Assembly: GCA_001673575.1 (NCBI GenBank)
Contig: LZME01000160.1
Span: 1-64,000, forward strand
DNA from: Mycolicibacter heraklionensis
Lineage (GTDB): Bacteria; Actinomycetota; Actinomycetes; Mycobacteriales; Mycobacteriaceae
DNA: 64,000 bases
Direction: 5' to 3'
Shown: positions 52,590-62,414 of the stretch, in pieces
How positions within the stretch are numbered: the stretch's first letter is position 1
Layout: each line of letters starts with the position of its first letter
The notes under the pieces: generated by a model
Databases searched by the model: none
The model's input: the letters and a program-made list of their open reading frames with translations, nothing else
What the model was told of the DNA's origin: nothing
Program-made: the position numbers and the translations under genes

Positions 52590-53470
52590 GGCCCTTTGAC
52601 CCCGGCGTCGCGCCCGGCCAGGGTGGTGATCGCCGACCAGTCCAGCTGTCCGCCGCCGTTGGCCAGCAGGGCCAAAAAGCGGTCGCGCAGCAGGCTGCCC
52701 AGCGGCAGCGGCACCGTCAGCTCCTCGGCGGCCTGCAACGCCAACCGGACGTCCTTGAGCCCGAGGGTGGCGGCGAAGCCGGCCGGCTCGAAGCTCTTGC
52801 GGGCGATCAGGTCGCCGTAGGTTGCATACGCCGGCGCGTTGAACAGCGTCGAGGTGAGGATGTCGACGTAGGTCACCGGGTCCACCCCGGCCTTCTCCAC
52901 CAACGCAATCGCCTCACCGAGCGACTCGATGACGGTGGCCAGCAGAAAATTGCCGGACAGCTTCACCAGGTTGGCGGTGTACGGCTGCTCGGACACCACG
53001 AAGGTGCGCTGACCGACCGCGTCGAATAGCGGCACCGCCAGGTCCAGTGCCGCCGGCGTGCCCGCCGCGATCACGAAAAGCTTTGCCGCGGCGGCGGCGT
53101 CAGGGCGGCCGAAGACGGGTGCGGCGATATAGGACTGGCCCGCTTCCGCGTGCGCGGCGGTGAGCCGACGGGCCAGCGCCACGCTGATGGTGCTCGACGA
53201 GATGTGGGTGCCGCCGGGCGGCAACGACGCCACAATGCCGTCCGGGCCGAGCGTGACGTTCTCGACGGCCTCGTCGTCGGCCAGCATGGTCTGCACCACG
53301 TCGCCGCCGCAGGTGTCGGCCACCGTGCGTGCCGGCGTGGCGCCCTGCTGTGCCAGGGCGGCCACCTTGGCCGGTGACCGGTTGTAGGCGGTGACGGCGT
53401 GACCTGCCTTGAGCAGGTTGGTGGCCATGCCGCTGCCCATGTTTCCGAGTCCGATGAATCCGATGTGCAT
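52586..53470 (-). CDS. 3-hydroxyisobutyrate-dehydrogenase-family NAD(P) oxidoreductase
   Basis: The 294-residue protein has the Rossmann opening GFIGLGNMGSGMATNLLKAG with NRSPAKV, a THISSSTIS substrate segment, and LVKLSGNFLLATVIES bearing the catalytic lysine of beta-hydroxyacid dehydrogenases. It should oxidise a beta-hydroxyacid or reduce a semialdehyde or imine. Substrate specificity is unclear; glyoxylate/succinic semialdehyde and imine reductases share the fold. It diverges from the SDR at 53532. Confidence 0.85.
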   Translation of the reverse strand: MHIGFIGLGNMGSGMATNLLKAGHAVTAYNRSPAKVAALAQQGATPARTVADTCGGDVVQTMLADDEAVENVTLGPDGIVASLPPGGTHISSSTISVALARRLTAAHAEAGQSYIAAPVFGRPDAAAAAKLFVIAAGTPAALDLAVPLFDAVGQRTFVVSEQPYTANLVKLSGNFLLATVIESLGEAIALVEKAGVDPVTYVDILTSTLFNAPAYATYGDLIARKSFEPAGFAATLGLKDVRLALQAAEELTVPLPLGSLLRDRFLALLANGGGQLDWSAITTLAGRDAGVKGP

Positions 53471-53531
53471 GATGTCTACCTTGCCCTGTATGTCTGTATG
53501 ACGGAGGGCAACGGCCAGAGGAGGACGTCTC

Positions 53532-54386
53532 GTGGGTGTTTACGCGGTAACCGGCTCGGCATCCGGTATGGGACGCCAGGCTGCGGAGAAGCTGCGGGCA
53601 GCCGGTCATACCGTTATCGGGGTCGACCTGCGCGACGCCGACGTCATCGCGGACCTGTCCAGCCCGACCGGACGCTCCGCCGCCGCTGAGCAGGTGCTGG
53701 CCCAGTGCGGGGGCCGTCTCGATGGCGCCGTCCTGGCGGCGGGTCTCGGCCCGAAGCCGGGGCCCGGCATGGCCCGCACCATCTTCGAGGTGAACTTCCG
53801 CGGGGTGGTGGACCTGCTGGAGGCGTGGCGGCCGGCGCTGGCCGCCGCGGAACACGCCAAAGTCGTGGTGATCGGCAGCAATTCATCGACCACCATCCCC
53901 GCCGTCCCTCGTCGCGCGGTGCGTGCCCTGCTCGCCGGTAAGACGGCACGTGCGGTGCGTACCGTCAAGCTGCTCGGGCCGGCAGCGCCGTCGATGGCCT
54001 ACGGGGCGTCGAAAATCGCGGTGACCCGCTGGGCGCGCCGGCACGCGGTGACTCCGGCGTGGGCCGCAGCCGGGATCCGGCTCAACGTGTTAGCGCCCGG
54101 GGCGATCCAGACTCCACTGCTCGACGAGTTGTTGGCGATACCGCAGCAGGCCAAGGCCGTTCAGTCGTTCCCGGTGCCGGTCGGCGGCTACGGGGACCCC
54201 GGACTGTTGGCCGACTGGATGCTGTTCATGCTCTCGGACGCCGCCGACTTCCTATGCGGCAGCGTCATCTTCGTCGACGGGGGCACCGACGCCTACTTCC
54301 GCAGCGATGACTGGCCACGCAGTCTCGGTATCGCGGGGGTGCCGCGGTACCTGCTGCGGATGAGGTCGTTTCGGGTGCCGTCGTAG
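53532..54386 (+). CDS. short-chain dehydrogenase/reductase
   Basis: The GTG at 53532 gives 284 residues, with an SDR loop TGSASGMGRQAA, an atypical LAAGLG in place of NNAG, a serine in IGSNSST and YGASK. The pattern resembles 3-alpha-hydroxysteroid dehydrogenase/carbonyl reductase SDRs. A C-terminal extension (PRYLLRMRSFRVPS) follows the usual last strand. It diverges from the beta-hydroxyacid dehydrogenase; the substrate is unknown. Confidence 0.8.
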   Translation: MGVYAVTGSASGMGRQAAEKLRAAGHTVIGVDLRDADVIADLSSPTGRSAAAEQVLAQCGGRLDGAVLAAGLGPKPGPGMARTIFEVNFRGVVDLLEAWRPALAAAEHAKVVVIGSNSSTTIPAVPRRAVRALLAGKTARAVRTVKLLGPAAPSMAYGASKIAVTRWARRHAVTPAWAAAGIRLNVLAPGAIQTPLLDELLAIPQQAKAVQSFPVPVGGYGDPGLLADWMLFMLSDAADFLCGSVIFVDGGTDAYFRSDDWPRSLGIAGVPRYLLRMRSFRVPS

Positions 54387-54421
54387 TAGCCGTAGCCGTC
54401 AGGCCGGCTGCTCCGAGCCCA

Positions 54422-54874
54422 TCAGAGCCGCGTTAACGTAAACGGGTAGCTCAGGACTCCACCGGGTGTTCCATTGCAGCCGACCTCAAACGAGGACGTC
54501 AAGGTGCCTTGTAGCGAGGCCGCGTCCCAGGAGTACACGTCATGCGTGGGGATGACGGGACCGTAATAGACGTTACTGCAACGCAATCCATCAGGAAGAT
54601 CGACAGCCAGCGTGTAGCGGCCCTCGGCGAGATGGGCGTCGCCGGCGTATTCGAAAGCTTTGGCCACGGGCATGGGCACCGCTTGGATATGCGCGCAGTC
54701 ATCCGCTGCCGGTATGCAGTGTGATACCGCCCAAGCCCAGGTGTGGAAGTCGTAGCGGTCTGTCAGGAAGAGTTGGTAGTTGGCAAAGAACGGTTCGGAT
54801 TTACTTGGGGGGGAAGTGAATATTCCAGCCGTTGCCATCGCCGAAAGCGCGCACAGTAGACCCGTGGCCTTCAT
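54422..54874 (-). CDS. small secreted hypothetical protein
   Basis: The ATG at 54874 follows GGAGGAAAGA and gives 150 residues; the earlier ATG at 54886 would lose this ribosome-binding site. A signal peptide (MKATGLLCALSAMATAGIF) precedes a mature domain with four cysteines (HCIPAADDC, GLRCSN, VGCNG), probably two disulfides. It resembles, loosely, the secreted Rv3491-like protein at 48292 in cysteine-bearing beta-rich architecture. Function unknown. Confidence 0.62.
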   Translation of the reverse strand: MKATGLLCALSAMATAGIFTSPPSKSEPFFANYQLFLTDRYDFHTWAWAVSHCIPAADDCAHIQAVPMPVAKAFEYAGDAHLAEGRYTLAVDLPDGLRCSNVYYGPVIPTHDVYSWDAASLQGTLTSSFEVGCNGTPGGVLSYPFTLTRL

Positions 54875-54919
54875 TCTTTCCTCCATCGGTGGTAACTGGC
54901 TGGCGCTGCGGAGCGTCCC

Positions 54920-55747
54920 CTACATATGGGAGCCGCCGTCGATCCGGACTTCGGTACCGGTGACGAAGTAGGCGTCGTCGCTCCCCAACATGGCCACCAC
55001 GCCGGCGACCGCATCGGGGTTGGCGAAGATCGCGCCACCATCGAGCGGCAGCATCGGCGCTACTTTGCCGAACAGCGTGAAGTCGGCGTCCTGAGGCAGG
55101 CCCGGGCCGACGCTTTGGCGTGACATGCCCGAGCCATCAGTCATGCCTGACGCAATCGAGCCGGGTTGCACGGAATTGAACCTGATGCCGGCTTTGGCGA
55201 ATTCCATCGCCCAGGCGTGCGTCATCGACAGCACGCCGCCCTTGGACGCGGCATAGGCGGCCATGTATGGGTGAGCGAATTGCGCGGACGTCGAGCTGAA
55301 GTTGACCACCGATGGCCCTTTGCCTTCGTGAAGCGCGCCGATGGCTTCGCGCGTGACCAGGAAAGTGCCGATCAGGTTGATCCGAATCACTTCTTCAAAG
55401 TCGGCCAGGGTGGTCTGTGACAAATGGGATGAACGAAGTATTCCGGCGGCGTTGACCAGCGTGTCGAGGCCGCCCAGCGATTCGACGACTTGGGCCACGC
55501 CGGCGCGGACCGACTGTTCGTCACGGATGTCCATCACCACTGTCGACAGGCGACTTGCGAGCTGGCCGGCTTTGGCGACGGTGTCGGCCAACCCGTCACC
55601 ACTGATGTCGGCGGCGGCCACATGGCCGCCTTCGGCCAGAATCCGTAGCACGCAGGCCTGACCGATGCCGGACCCCGCCCCGGTGATCAGTACTCGGCGG
55701 TGAACGTAGCGCGAAAGGCCGGATGAGGGCTCGACGGGCAGTGACAC
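54920..55747 (-). CDS. short-chain dehydrogenase/reductase
   Basis: I choose the GTG at 55747 (VSLPVEPSSG), with GGAG about 8 nt upstream, giving 275 residues; the longer frame to 56143 is probably not translated. Motifs are TGAGSGIGQACV, NAAGILRSSHL, a serine in NFSSTSA, and YAASK. The C-terminal GTEVRIDGGSHM closes the fold. It diverges from the second mce operon and may be functionally linked to it, as SDRs often adjoin lipid importers. Confidence 0.82.
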   Translation of the reverse strand: MSLPVEPSSGLSRYVHRRVLITGAGSGIGQACVLRILAEGGHVAAADISGDGLADTVAKAGQLASRLSTVVMDIRDEQSVRAGVAQVVESLGGLDTLVNAAGILRSSHLSQTTLADFEEVIRINLIGTFLVTREAIGALHEGKGPSVVNFSSTSAQFAHPYMAAYAASKGGVLSMTHAWAMEFAKAGIRFNSVQPGSIASGMTDGSGMSRQSVGPGLPQDADFTLFGKVAPMLPLDGGAIFANPDAVAGVVAMLGSDDAYFVTGTEVRIDGGSHM

Positions 55748-55847
55748 AGGGGAACTCCTGTCGCTGTGGTGGACCGTGACGCGTCTGGACAGCAGGCTAC
55801 GTTCCCGTCCGAGCCGCCCTGGCGCCGCGACGCTTCCCGGTAGGTGG

Positions 55848-55889
55848 GACACCGTGTGTCGGCGGACACTTTTGGCTGCCAACGTGTCT
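55848..55889. promoter_or_regulatory. inverted repeats upstream of second mce operon
   Basis: GACACCGTGTGTC (55848-55860) is an imperfect palindrome; 3 bp on, GGACAC (55864-55869) and GTGTCT (55884-55889) form a wider inverted repeat. They lie in the 209-bp divergent region. No KstR box was found there. Confidence 0.35.
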
Positions 55890-55956
55890 GTTGCCGCCGA
55901 GCCGGGCGGATCGGTGACAGGGTTCGGTCGAACCACCAGTGGAGGGTTTGCGGTAC

Positions 55957-56769
55957 ATGGTGAACAGTGCCCAGGACCGCTGGTCGTCCGGATTGCGGGT
56001 GCTCGGTACCGGCGGAGCCGGAACCATGCAGGCAGTCGGCGGACTGCTGGCCATGTCGGCCGATGCGGTGAAGTTCCTGTTCCGGCGCCCCTTCCAAGGC
56101 CGAGAACTGCTGGAGCAGTCCTGGTTTGTGGCCCGGGTGTCACTGATGCCCACCGTCCTGGTCGCCATCCCGTTCACCGTCTTGGTCAGCTTCACTCTGA
56201 ACATCCTGTTGCGTGAGCTCGGAGCCGCGGACCTGTCCGGAGCCGGGGCGGCGTTCGGCGCGGTCACTCAGGTCGGACCGATGGTCACCGTGTTGATCGT
56301 GGCCGGAGCCGGGGCGACGGCGATGTGTGCAGACCTGGGATCACGCACCATTCGCGAAGAGATCGATGCCATGGAGGTGCTCGGTATCAACCCGGTTCAG
56401 CGGCTGGTAGCGCCGCGGATGCTGGCCTCGGGCATCGTCGCCCTACTACTCAACAGCCTGGTGGTGATCATCGGGATACTCGGCGGCTACACGTTCTCGA
56501 TCTTCATTCAGGGTGTCAACCCCGGGGCATTCGCCGCAGGGATCACGCTGCTTACCGGGGTTCCGGAAGTGATCATCTCGTGCGTGAAGGCCGCACTGTT
56601 CGGTCTGATCGCCGGAGTGGTCGCCTGCTATCGCGGGCTGACCATCAGCGGAGGAGGGGCCAAAGCGGTGGGGAACGCCGTCAACGAGACGGTGGTGTAC
56701 GCCTTTATGGCGCTGTTCGTGGTGAATGTGGTGGTGACCGCCATCGGCATCCAGATGACCTCGGACTAG
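55957..56769 (+). CDS. second Mce-system permease, YrbE A-type
   Basis: The ATG at 55957 (MVNSAQDRW), preceded by GGAGGG, gives 270 residues. It has the MlaE permease loop REEIDAMEVLGINPVQRL and the AADLSGAGAAFGAVTQVGP segment. It is related to YrbE4A but clearly diverged (for example GGYTFSIFIQGVNPGAFAAG). It begins the second mce operon and should form a permease heterodimer with the next gene. Confidence 0.9.
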   Translation: MVNSAQDRWSSGLRVLGTGGAGTMQAVGGLLAMSADAVKFLFRRPFQGRELLEQSWFVARVSLMPTVLVAIPFTVLVSFTLNILLRELGAADLSGAGAAFGAVTQVGPMVTVLIVAGAGATAMCADLGSRTIREEIDAMEVLGINPVQRLVAPRMLASGIVALLLNSLVVIIGILGGYTFSIFIQGVNPGAFAAGITLLTGVPEVIISCVKAALFGLIAGVVACYRGLTISGGGAKAVGNAVNETVVYAFMALFVVNVVVTAIGIQMTSD

Positions 56770-56776
56770 CCGGGAC

Positions 56777-57631
56777 ATGGCGATGGCTGGCTTACGCGTG
56801 CTTCACCCGCAGTTGGCGCGGGAGCTCAACAGACCTCTCGAGGTCATCGGCCGGATCGGCGATCACACCGCGTTTTACGGGCGTGCTCTGGGCGGTGTGC
56901 CACACGCGGCATCGACCTACCGTCGTGAAGTGATCCGCCTCATCGCCGAGATCAGCATGGGGGCAGGCACATTGGCGATGATCGGTGGGACCGTCGTCAT
57001 CGTCGGATTTCTCACGCTGGCCGCCGGCGGAACGTTGGCGGTTCAGGGTTACAGCTCGCTCGGCGACATCGGCATTGAAGCCCTGACCGGGTTTCTGGCC
57101 GCGTTCATCAACGTGCGGATATCGGCGCCGGTGGTGGCCGGGATCGGCCTGGCGGCCACGTTCGGTGCCGGCGTGACGGCTCAGTTGGGCGCCATGCGGA
57201 TCAACGAAGAGGTCGACGCACTGGAGACCATGGGCATCCGTGCCGTCGAATACCTTGTGAGCACCCGCATTGCGGCCGGAATGGTGGCGATCGCCCCGCT
57301 GTATTCGATTGCCGTGATCTTGTCTTTCGTTGCCAGCAAGCTGACCACCGTGGTGATGTTCGGACAATCGGCAGGCCTGTACAACCACTACTTCGCAACG
57401 TTCCTCAATCCGACAGATCTGTTGTGGTCGTTTCTCCAGGCGATCCTGATGGCTATTGCGGTTCTGCTGGTGCACACCTATTTCGGCTATTTCGCCTCCG
57501 GGGGGCCCTCGGGAGTAGGGGTGGCCGTGGGCACCGCCGTGCGGACCTCACTGGTCGTCGTGATCTCGGTGACCCTGTTGGTGTCGCTGGCGGTCTACGG
57601 CTCCGACGGCAACTTCAACTTGTCGGGCTAG
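56777..57631 (+). CDS. second Mce-system permease, YrbE B-type
   Basis: The ATG at 56777 gives 284 residues. The MlaE loop is NEEVDALETMGIRAVEYL, and it ends SLAVYGSDGNFNLSG, very like YrbE4B in its tail. It is 7 bp from the A-type permease and 16 bp from the first Mce gene. It is the second permease subunit of a lipid importer distinct from Mce4. Confidence 0.9.
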   Translation: MAMAGLRVLHPQLARELNRPLEVIGRIGDHTAFYGRALGGVPHAASTYRREVIRLIAEISMGAGTLAMIGGTVVIVGFLTLAAGGTLAVQGYSSLGDIGIEALTGFLAAFINVRISAPVVAGIGLAATFGAGVTAQLGAMRINEEVDALETMGIRAVEYLVSTRIAAGMVAIAPLYSIAVILSFVASKLTTVVMFGQSAGLYNHYFATFLNPTDLLWSFLQAILMAIAVLLVHTYFGYFASGGPSGVGVAVGTAVRTSLVVVISVTLLVSLAVYGSDGNFNLSG

Positions 57632-57647
57632 GGGCGGCGTAGCACTG

Positions 57648-58841
57648 ATGGCGATGACTTCGAAGGCACGACGAATTCTGTTGGGGTTGGCCTCCGTTTC
57701 GGTGGTCGTGGCCACCGTCGCGGTAGCGCTGGGATTCTTCCGGGGCAGCTTCACCAAGACGGTTCCCGTCACCGTGCTTTCGCAGCGCGCCGGTCTGGTC
57801 ATGGACACCGGTGCGAAGGTGAAACTACATGGCGCCCAGGTTGGCTCGGTGAAGTCAATAGAACCGCTACCCGATGGGCGTGCCGCGCTGCATCTTGCTA
57901 TGAATCCGTCCTACCTCGACGTCATTCCGGCAAACGTGCGCGTCGGCATCTCCTCGTCCACCGTGTTCGGGTCGAAGTTCGTCGATCTGGTTCCGCCGGA
58001 CCAGCCCTCGGAACACTCCTTGCAGACCGGTCAGGTGCTGGACGCAGACCATGTCACGGTCGAGGTCAATTCGGTCTTCGAGCGACTGTCCTCGGTGTTG
58101 CAGAAGATCGAACCCACCAAACTCAACGAGACGCTGGGCGCGCTGGCCACCGCCCTGGACGGCCGGGGGGAGCGGATCGGTCAGATGATGAGCGACCTTG
58201 ATGGGTTCCTTGCGCGAACCGATCCGAGCCTGCCAGCAATGGAACGCGAACTCGCCGTTGCGCCCGACGTGTTCAACGCCTATGCCGATGCGGCACCTGA
58301 CCTGAGCGCCGCTGCCGCCGCAGCGACCCGGATGAGCCAGACGCTCGTCAGCGAACAGCACAACCTGGACACGCTGCTGCTCAGCGCGATCGGCCTGGCC
58401 GACACGGGCAATGACGTCGTGGGTACCAACCGGCAGGCGATCACCGATGTCATGCACCTGCTCGGCCCGACCACAGACCTCACCAACCAATACCATGAGG
58501 CGCTGACCTGTGGGCTGGGCGGTGCCGTGGAGCTCGCCAAGGCGCCGGGCACGCCGGTGCCCGGCGGTCTGCTCCTGCAGACCGTGGTTTTCGGGCAAGA
58601 GCGCTACCGGTATCCGCAGAACCTGCCCAAGGTCGCCGCCACCGGCGGACCCCAGTGCACCGACCTCCCCAAGGTCGGCTTCCAAAAGCAGCCACCGTTC
58701 GTGATCACCGACGTCAACGCCAACCCCGCGCAATACGGCAACGAGGGGATTCTGCTGAACTCCGACGGACTCAAACAATTGCTGTACGGGCCGATCGACG
58801 GACCGCCACGAAACGGCGGACAGATAGGTCAGCCCGGATGA
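57648..58841 (+). CDS. second Mce system, A subunit
   Basis: The 397-residue protein has an N-terminal anchor (LGLASVSVVVATVAVALGFF) and MCE domain (QRAGLVMDTGAKVKLHGAQV). A helical middle and a conserved tail (VAATGGPQCTDLPKVGF) follow, as in Mce A proteins. Its length equals that of mce4A, but identity by eye is moderate. Its stop overlaps the next start by 4 bp. Confidence 0.92.
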   Translation: MAMTSKARRILLGLASVSVVVATVAVALGFFRGSFTKTVPVTVLSQRAGLVMDTGAKVKLHGAQVGSVKSIEPLPDGRAALHLAMNPSYLDVIPANVRVGISSSTVFGSKFVDLVPPDQPSEHSLQTGQVLDADHVTVEVNSVFERLSSVLQKIEPTKLNETLGALATALDGRGERIGQMMSDLDGFLARTDPSLPAMERELAVAPDVFNAYADAAPDLSAAAAAATRMSQTLVSEQHNLDTLLLSAIGLADTGNDVVGTNRQAITDVMHLLGPTTDLTNQYHEALTCGLGGAVELAKAPGTPVPGGLLLQTVVFGQERYRYPQNLPKVAATGGPQCTDLPKVGFQKQPPFVITDVNANPAQYGNEGILLNSDGLKQLLYGPIDGPPRNGGQIGQPG

Positions 58842-59869
58842 GCGGCCTCGGAAAGACGGCCGCCAAGTTCGGTGCGTTCGGTGTGACCATGGTGATGCTG
58901 ACCGCTGTTCTTCTCGCGATCTTCAGCCAGTACCGGTCGGGTTCCACCAACGCCTACTCGGCTGTCTTCCAGGATGCTTCCAGCCTCAAAGCGGGAAACT
59001 CGGTGCGCGTCGCCGGTATTCGCGTCGGCACCGTACGCAAGATCGCGTTGCAACCCGACAACACCGTTCTGGTGGCCTTCGACGCCGACGACCACGTGCG
59101 GCTGACCGAGAGCACCAAGGTCGCCGTGCGCTACCTGAATCTGGTCGGCGACCGCTACCTGGAACTCATCGACGATCCGGGATCAACCAAGATCCGGCCG
59201 GCGGGATCGCGCTTCGGTCTCGACCGGACCGAGCCGGCCCTGAACCTCGACCTGCTGCTCGGAGGTCTCAAGCCCGTCATCAAGGGCCTCGACCCCGACG
59301 ACGTCAACTCCCTGACCAGCTCATTGATCCAGATCTTGCAGGGACAGGGCGGTGACCTCGAGTCGTTGTTCACCAGAACTTCTTCTTTCACAAATGCGTT
59401 GGCCGACAACGGACACATCGTGGAGCAGCTCATCGCGAATCTCGACGACACGCTGGCGGTGCTGTCCAAGGACGGAAAGCAGTTCTCTGGTGCGGTCGAT
59501 GGCCTCGAGCGTCTGGTGAGCGGTCTGGCCGCCGAACGCGATCCGATCGGCAGCGCCATCACCGCACTGGACAACGGGACGGCCTCGTTGGCCGGACTGT
59601 TGACCCAGGCCCGCCGGCCGCTGTCGGGAACGGTTGATCAGCTGACCCGACTGGCCCCGCTGGTGGCGAACGAGACCGACCTGGCCAGACTCGACTTGCT
59701 GATGCAGAAGACTCCCCAGAACTATCGCAAGCTGGTTCGCCTCGGCTCGTACGGCAGTTGGCTCAACCTCTACATCTGCGGCGTCTCGCTTCGGGTGACC
59801 GATCTGCAGGGCCGTACCGCTCACTTCCCGTGGGTAATCCAGAACACCGGAAGGTGCGGAGAACCCTGA
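58838..59869 (+). CDS. second Mce system, B subunit
   Basis: The ATG at 58838 gives 343 residues. It has an anchor (TMVMLTAVLLAIFSQYRSG), an MCE domain with ASSLKAGNSVRVAGIRVGTV, and a helical zone, ending with ICGVSLRVTDLQGR and GRCGEP cysteines as in Mce B proteins. It is coupled by overlaps on both sides. Confidence 0.92.
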   Translation: MSGLGKTAAKFGAFGVTMVMLTAVLLAIFSQYRSGSTNAYSAVFQDASSLKAGNSVRVAGIRVGTVRKIALQPDNTVLVAFDADDHVRLTESTKVAVRYLNLVGDRYLELIDDPGSTKIRPAGSRFGLDRTEPALNLDLLLGGLKPVIKGLDPDDVNSLTSSLIQILQGQGGDLESLFTRTSSFTNALADNGHIVEQLIANLDDTLAVLSKDGKQFSGAVDGLERLVSGLAAERDPIGSAITALDNGTASLAGLLTQARRPLSGTVDQLTRLAPLVANETDLARLDLLMQKTPQNYRKLVRLGSYGSWLNLYICGVSLRVTDLQGRTAHFPWVIQNTGRCGEP

Positions 59870-60951
59870 TGCTGAAATACCGTGAATCATCGCTTGTTCG
59901 TTTGGGATTCGTTGGCGTCGTACTGGTCGCGCTGATCATCATGGTCGGGCTGCAGCCCAAGCAGCTCCTGGCGATGGCGACCTCGATCAGATACCAGGCA
60001 CTGTTCGCCGAGGCCGGCGGGCTGTCTGCCGGTAACAACGTGAAGGTGTCGGGCGTCAATGTCGGCACCGTCTCCGGGGTCTCCCTCGACCACGGCAAGG
60101 CACTGGTCAGCTTCGCCGTCGACAGCCGGGTCCGACTCGGCGTGGACACCACAGCGCACATCGGCATCGCAACACTCCTCGGTGAGCGGGTTCTGGTTAT
60201 CGAGCCGCGCGGTTCCGGCAGTATCGGCGCCCGCGGCGTCATCCCATTGGCCCGGACCGCCTCGCCGTACTCGCTGACGGACGCGCTCGGGGAGTTCACC
60301 GCGAACACGGCGGCGACCGATACCGCGAGCATCAACCAATCCTTGGACACGTTGTCGGCGACCATCGAGCGACTGGCACCTCAACTGGCCCCCACCTTCG
60401 ACGGGGTGAGCCGATTGTCGAAGTCGCTGAACAACCGCAACGAATCGTTGAGCGGCTTGCTCGCGTCCGCCGCCAGTGTCACCGGAATCCTGTCCGAACG
60501 CAGTGAGCAGGTGAACCGGCTGATCCTCAATGCCGACGACCTGCTCGCTGTGTTGCAGGACCGCCGCCACGCGATCGTCGATCTACTTGCCAATGCCTCC
60601 GCGGTGGCACAACAGCTTTCCGGTCTCGTCGATGACAACGAGCAGGAACTGGCGCCCACACTCACGCAGCTCAACAAGGTCGCCCAGATGCTGGAACGCA
60701 ACCGCGACAATCTGGAGAAGTCCCTCAAAGGCCTGGCCAAATACCAGCTGACGCAAGGCGAGGCCGTCAACAACGGGTTCTACTACAACGGATTTGCATC
60801 CAATCTGCTTCCCGGGCCGGCGATCCAGCCGTTCCTGGATTACGCGCTCGGATTCCGTCGCGGCGTCAATGCCGGACAGCCGCCCGACAACGCCGGTCCG
60901 CGCGCCGAATTCCCGTTCCCCTACAACGGAATTCCTGGGGGGTCGCGATGA
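59869..60951 (+). CDS. second Mce system, C subunit
   Basis: The ATG at 59869 overlaps the preceding stop (TGATG) and gives 360 residues. The anchor is LGFVGVVLVALIIMVGL, and the MCE domain has FAEAGGLSAGNNVKVSGVNV. Unlike mce4C, this gene has a standard ATG start. A helical region with DNEQELAPTLTQLNKVAQML precedes the tail. It overlaps the D gene by 4 bp. Confidence 0.92.
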   Translation: MLKYRESSLVRLGFVGVVLVALIIMVGLQPKQLLAMATSIRYQALFAEAGGLSAGNNVKVSGVNVGTVSGVSLDHGKALVSFAVDSRVRLGVDTTAHIGIATLLGERVLVIEPRGSGSIGARGVIPLARTASPYSLTDALGEFTANTAATDTASINQSLDTLSATIERLAPQLAPTFDGVSRLSKSLNNRNESLSGLLASAASVTGILSERSEQVNRLILNADDLLAVLQDRRHAIVDLLANASAVAQQLSGLVDDNEQELAPTLTQLNKVAQMLERNRDNLEKSLKGLAKYQLTQGEAVNNGFYYNGFASNLLPGPAIQPFLDYALGFRRGVNAGQPPDNAGPRAEFPFPYNGIPGGSR

Positions 60952-62414
60952 GCGTCAGGACAATGCTCGACAGTCGGGGAAAGAAGCTGGTCGCCGGCGG
61001 TATCGCACTATTGATGGCCGTTGCTGTCGTGTTCGTCGGCTATCAGAAGTTGCTGGGTCCCAGGACGATCGTCGCGTACTTCAAATCGGCAACGGCCATC
61101 TATCCCGGTGACGACGTCCGCGTGGTGGGCGTGCGGGTGGGCACCATCAGATCCATCGAGCCCGTGGGAACGCGCGCCAGGATCGTCCTCGCGGTGGACC
61201 GTGACGTGCCAGTTCCCGCGGATGCGAAGGCGATCATCGTGGCGCCCAACCTGGTGTCGGCTCGCTATGTGCAGCTGACGCCTGCCTATGAGTCGAGTCC
61301 TGCGGCCAGTGGGGCCACCCTGCCCGACGGTGCCGAGATCGGCGAGGACCGGACCGCCGTCCCGGTCGAATGGGACGAGATCAAAGAGCAGCTCACTCGG
61401 CTCGCCTCCGACCTGGGCCCGTCCAGCGGAGTGTCGGGCACTTCGCTGGGACGTTTCATCGACACCACCGCTGACGCCATGGCAGGTAACGGTGACAAGC
61501 TGCGGCAGACCATTACGCAGCTGGCGGACGTCGGCCGGGTTCTGGGCAAGGGCAGTGGCGACATCGTCGCGGTGATCACCAATCTCCAGACCTTTGTCGC
61601 TGCGCTGCGTGACAGCAATACCCAGATCGTCGAGTTCCAGGATCGCCTTGCCGATGTGACGAGCGTGATCGACGGCAGCCGCTCCGATCTGGACTCGGCT
61701 ATCACCGAGCTGTCGGCCGTCGTCGCAAAGATCCAGCGATTCATCGCGGGTTCGCGTGATCAGACTGTCGAACAGGTCGAGCGACTGGCGAATGTGACGC
61801 AGGTGCTCTCCGATAACAGCATGGTGGTCAAAAACGTGTTGCACGCGGCGCCGAATGCCTTGGTCAATGGCTATAACATCTACAACCCGGACACCGGTGG
61901 TCCCCGGGGATCTTTTGCGATGAACAATTTCGCGAACCCCGTGGCGACGATCTGTTCGGCGATCGCGGCTGTCGAAAATGCCACCGCGGAGGCGTCGGGT
62001 AAGGCGTGCGCGCAATACCTAGGGCCGGCACTACGCCTGATGAACTTCAACTATCTGCCGCTGCCCTTCAACGCCTACCTGGGGCCCGCTCCGAAGAACG
62101 TGATCTATTCCGATCCCGCGCTGGCCCCCGGGGCCGGGGGAACCGACCGCGGACCGCAGGAGACCCCGCCGGCGGTCTCGGCCTACACCGGTGCCGGTGA
62201 CGTTCCACCTCCACCGGGGTGGACCGATCCAGCGCATCTGCCGGGGGCCTACGCGCCCGACGGCTTGCCCGCGCACCGGCACCCGGCCCTGTATCCGGGT
62301 GCGCCTATTCCGCCCGGAGTGGCGCCGCCACCACGGGTGCCGGCCGCATCGGATGTGACCGAGCTGCTGTTGCCACCCGGAGCCGGCCTGTCAGTTCAGG
62401 GAGGTGCGGCGTGA
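60948..62414 (+). CDS. second Mce system, D subunit
   Basis: The 488-residue protein has an anchor (GGIALLMAVAVVFVGYQKLL), an MCE domain with AIYPGDDVRVVGVRVGTIRS, and a helical zone, ending with a long proline-rich tail (about 400-470). Mce D proteins share this layout. Its stop overlaps the E-gene GTG (GTGA). Confidence 0.92.
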   Translation: MSVRTMLDSRGKKLVAGGIALLMAVAVVFVGYQKLLGPRTIVAYFKSATAIYPGDDVRVVGVRVGTIRSIEPVGTRARIVLAVDRDVPVPADAKAIIVAPNLVSARYVQLTPAYESSPAASGATLPDGAEIGEDRTAVPVEWDEIKEQLTRLASDLGPSSGVSGTSLGRFIDTTADAMAGNGDKLRQTITQLADVGRVLGKGSGDIVAVITNLQTFVAALRDSNTQIVEFQDRLADVTSVIDGSRSDLDSAITELSAVVAKIQRFIAGSRDQTVEQVERLANVTQVLSDNSMVVKNVLHAAPNALVNGYNIYNPDTGGPRGSFAMNNFANPVATICSAIAAVENATAEASGKACAQYLGPALRLMNFNYLPLPFNAYLGPAPKNVIYSDPALAPGAGGTDRGPQETPPAVSAYTGAGDVPPPPGWTDPAHLPGAYAPDGLPAHRHPALYPGAPIPPGVAPPPRVPAASDVTELLLPPGAGLSVQGGAA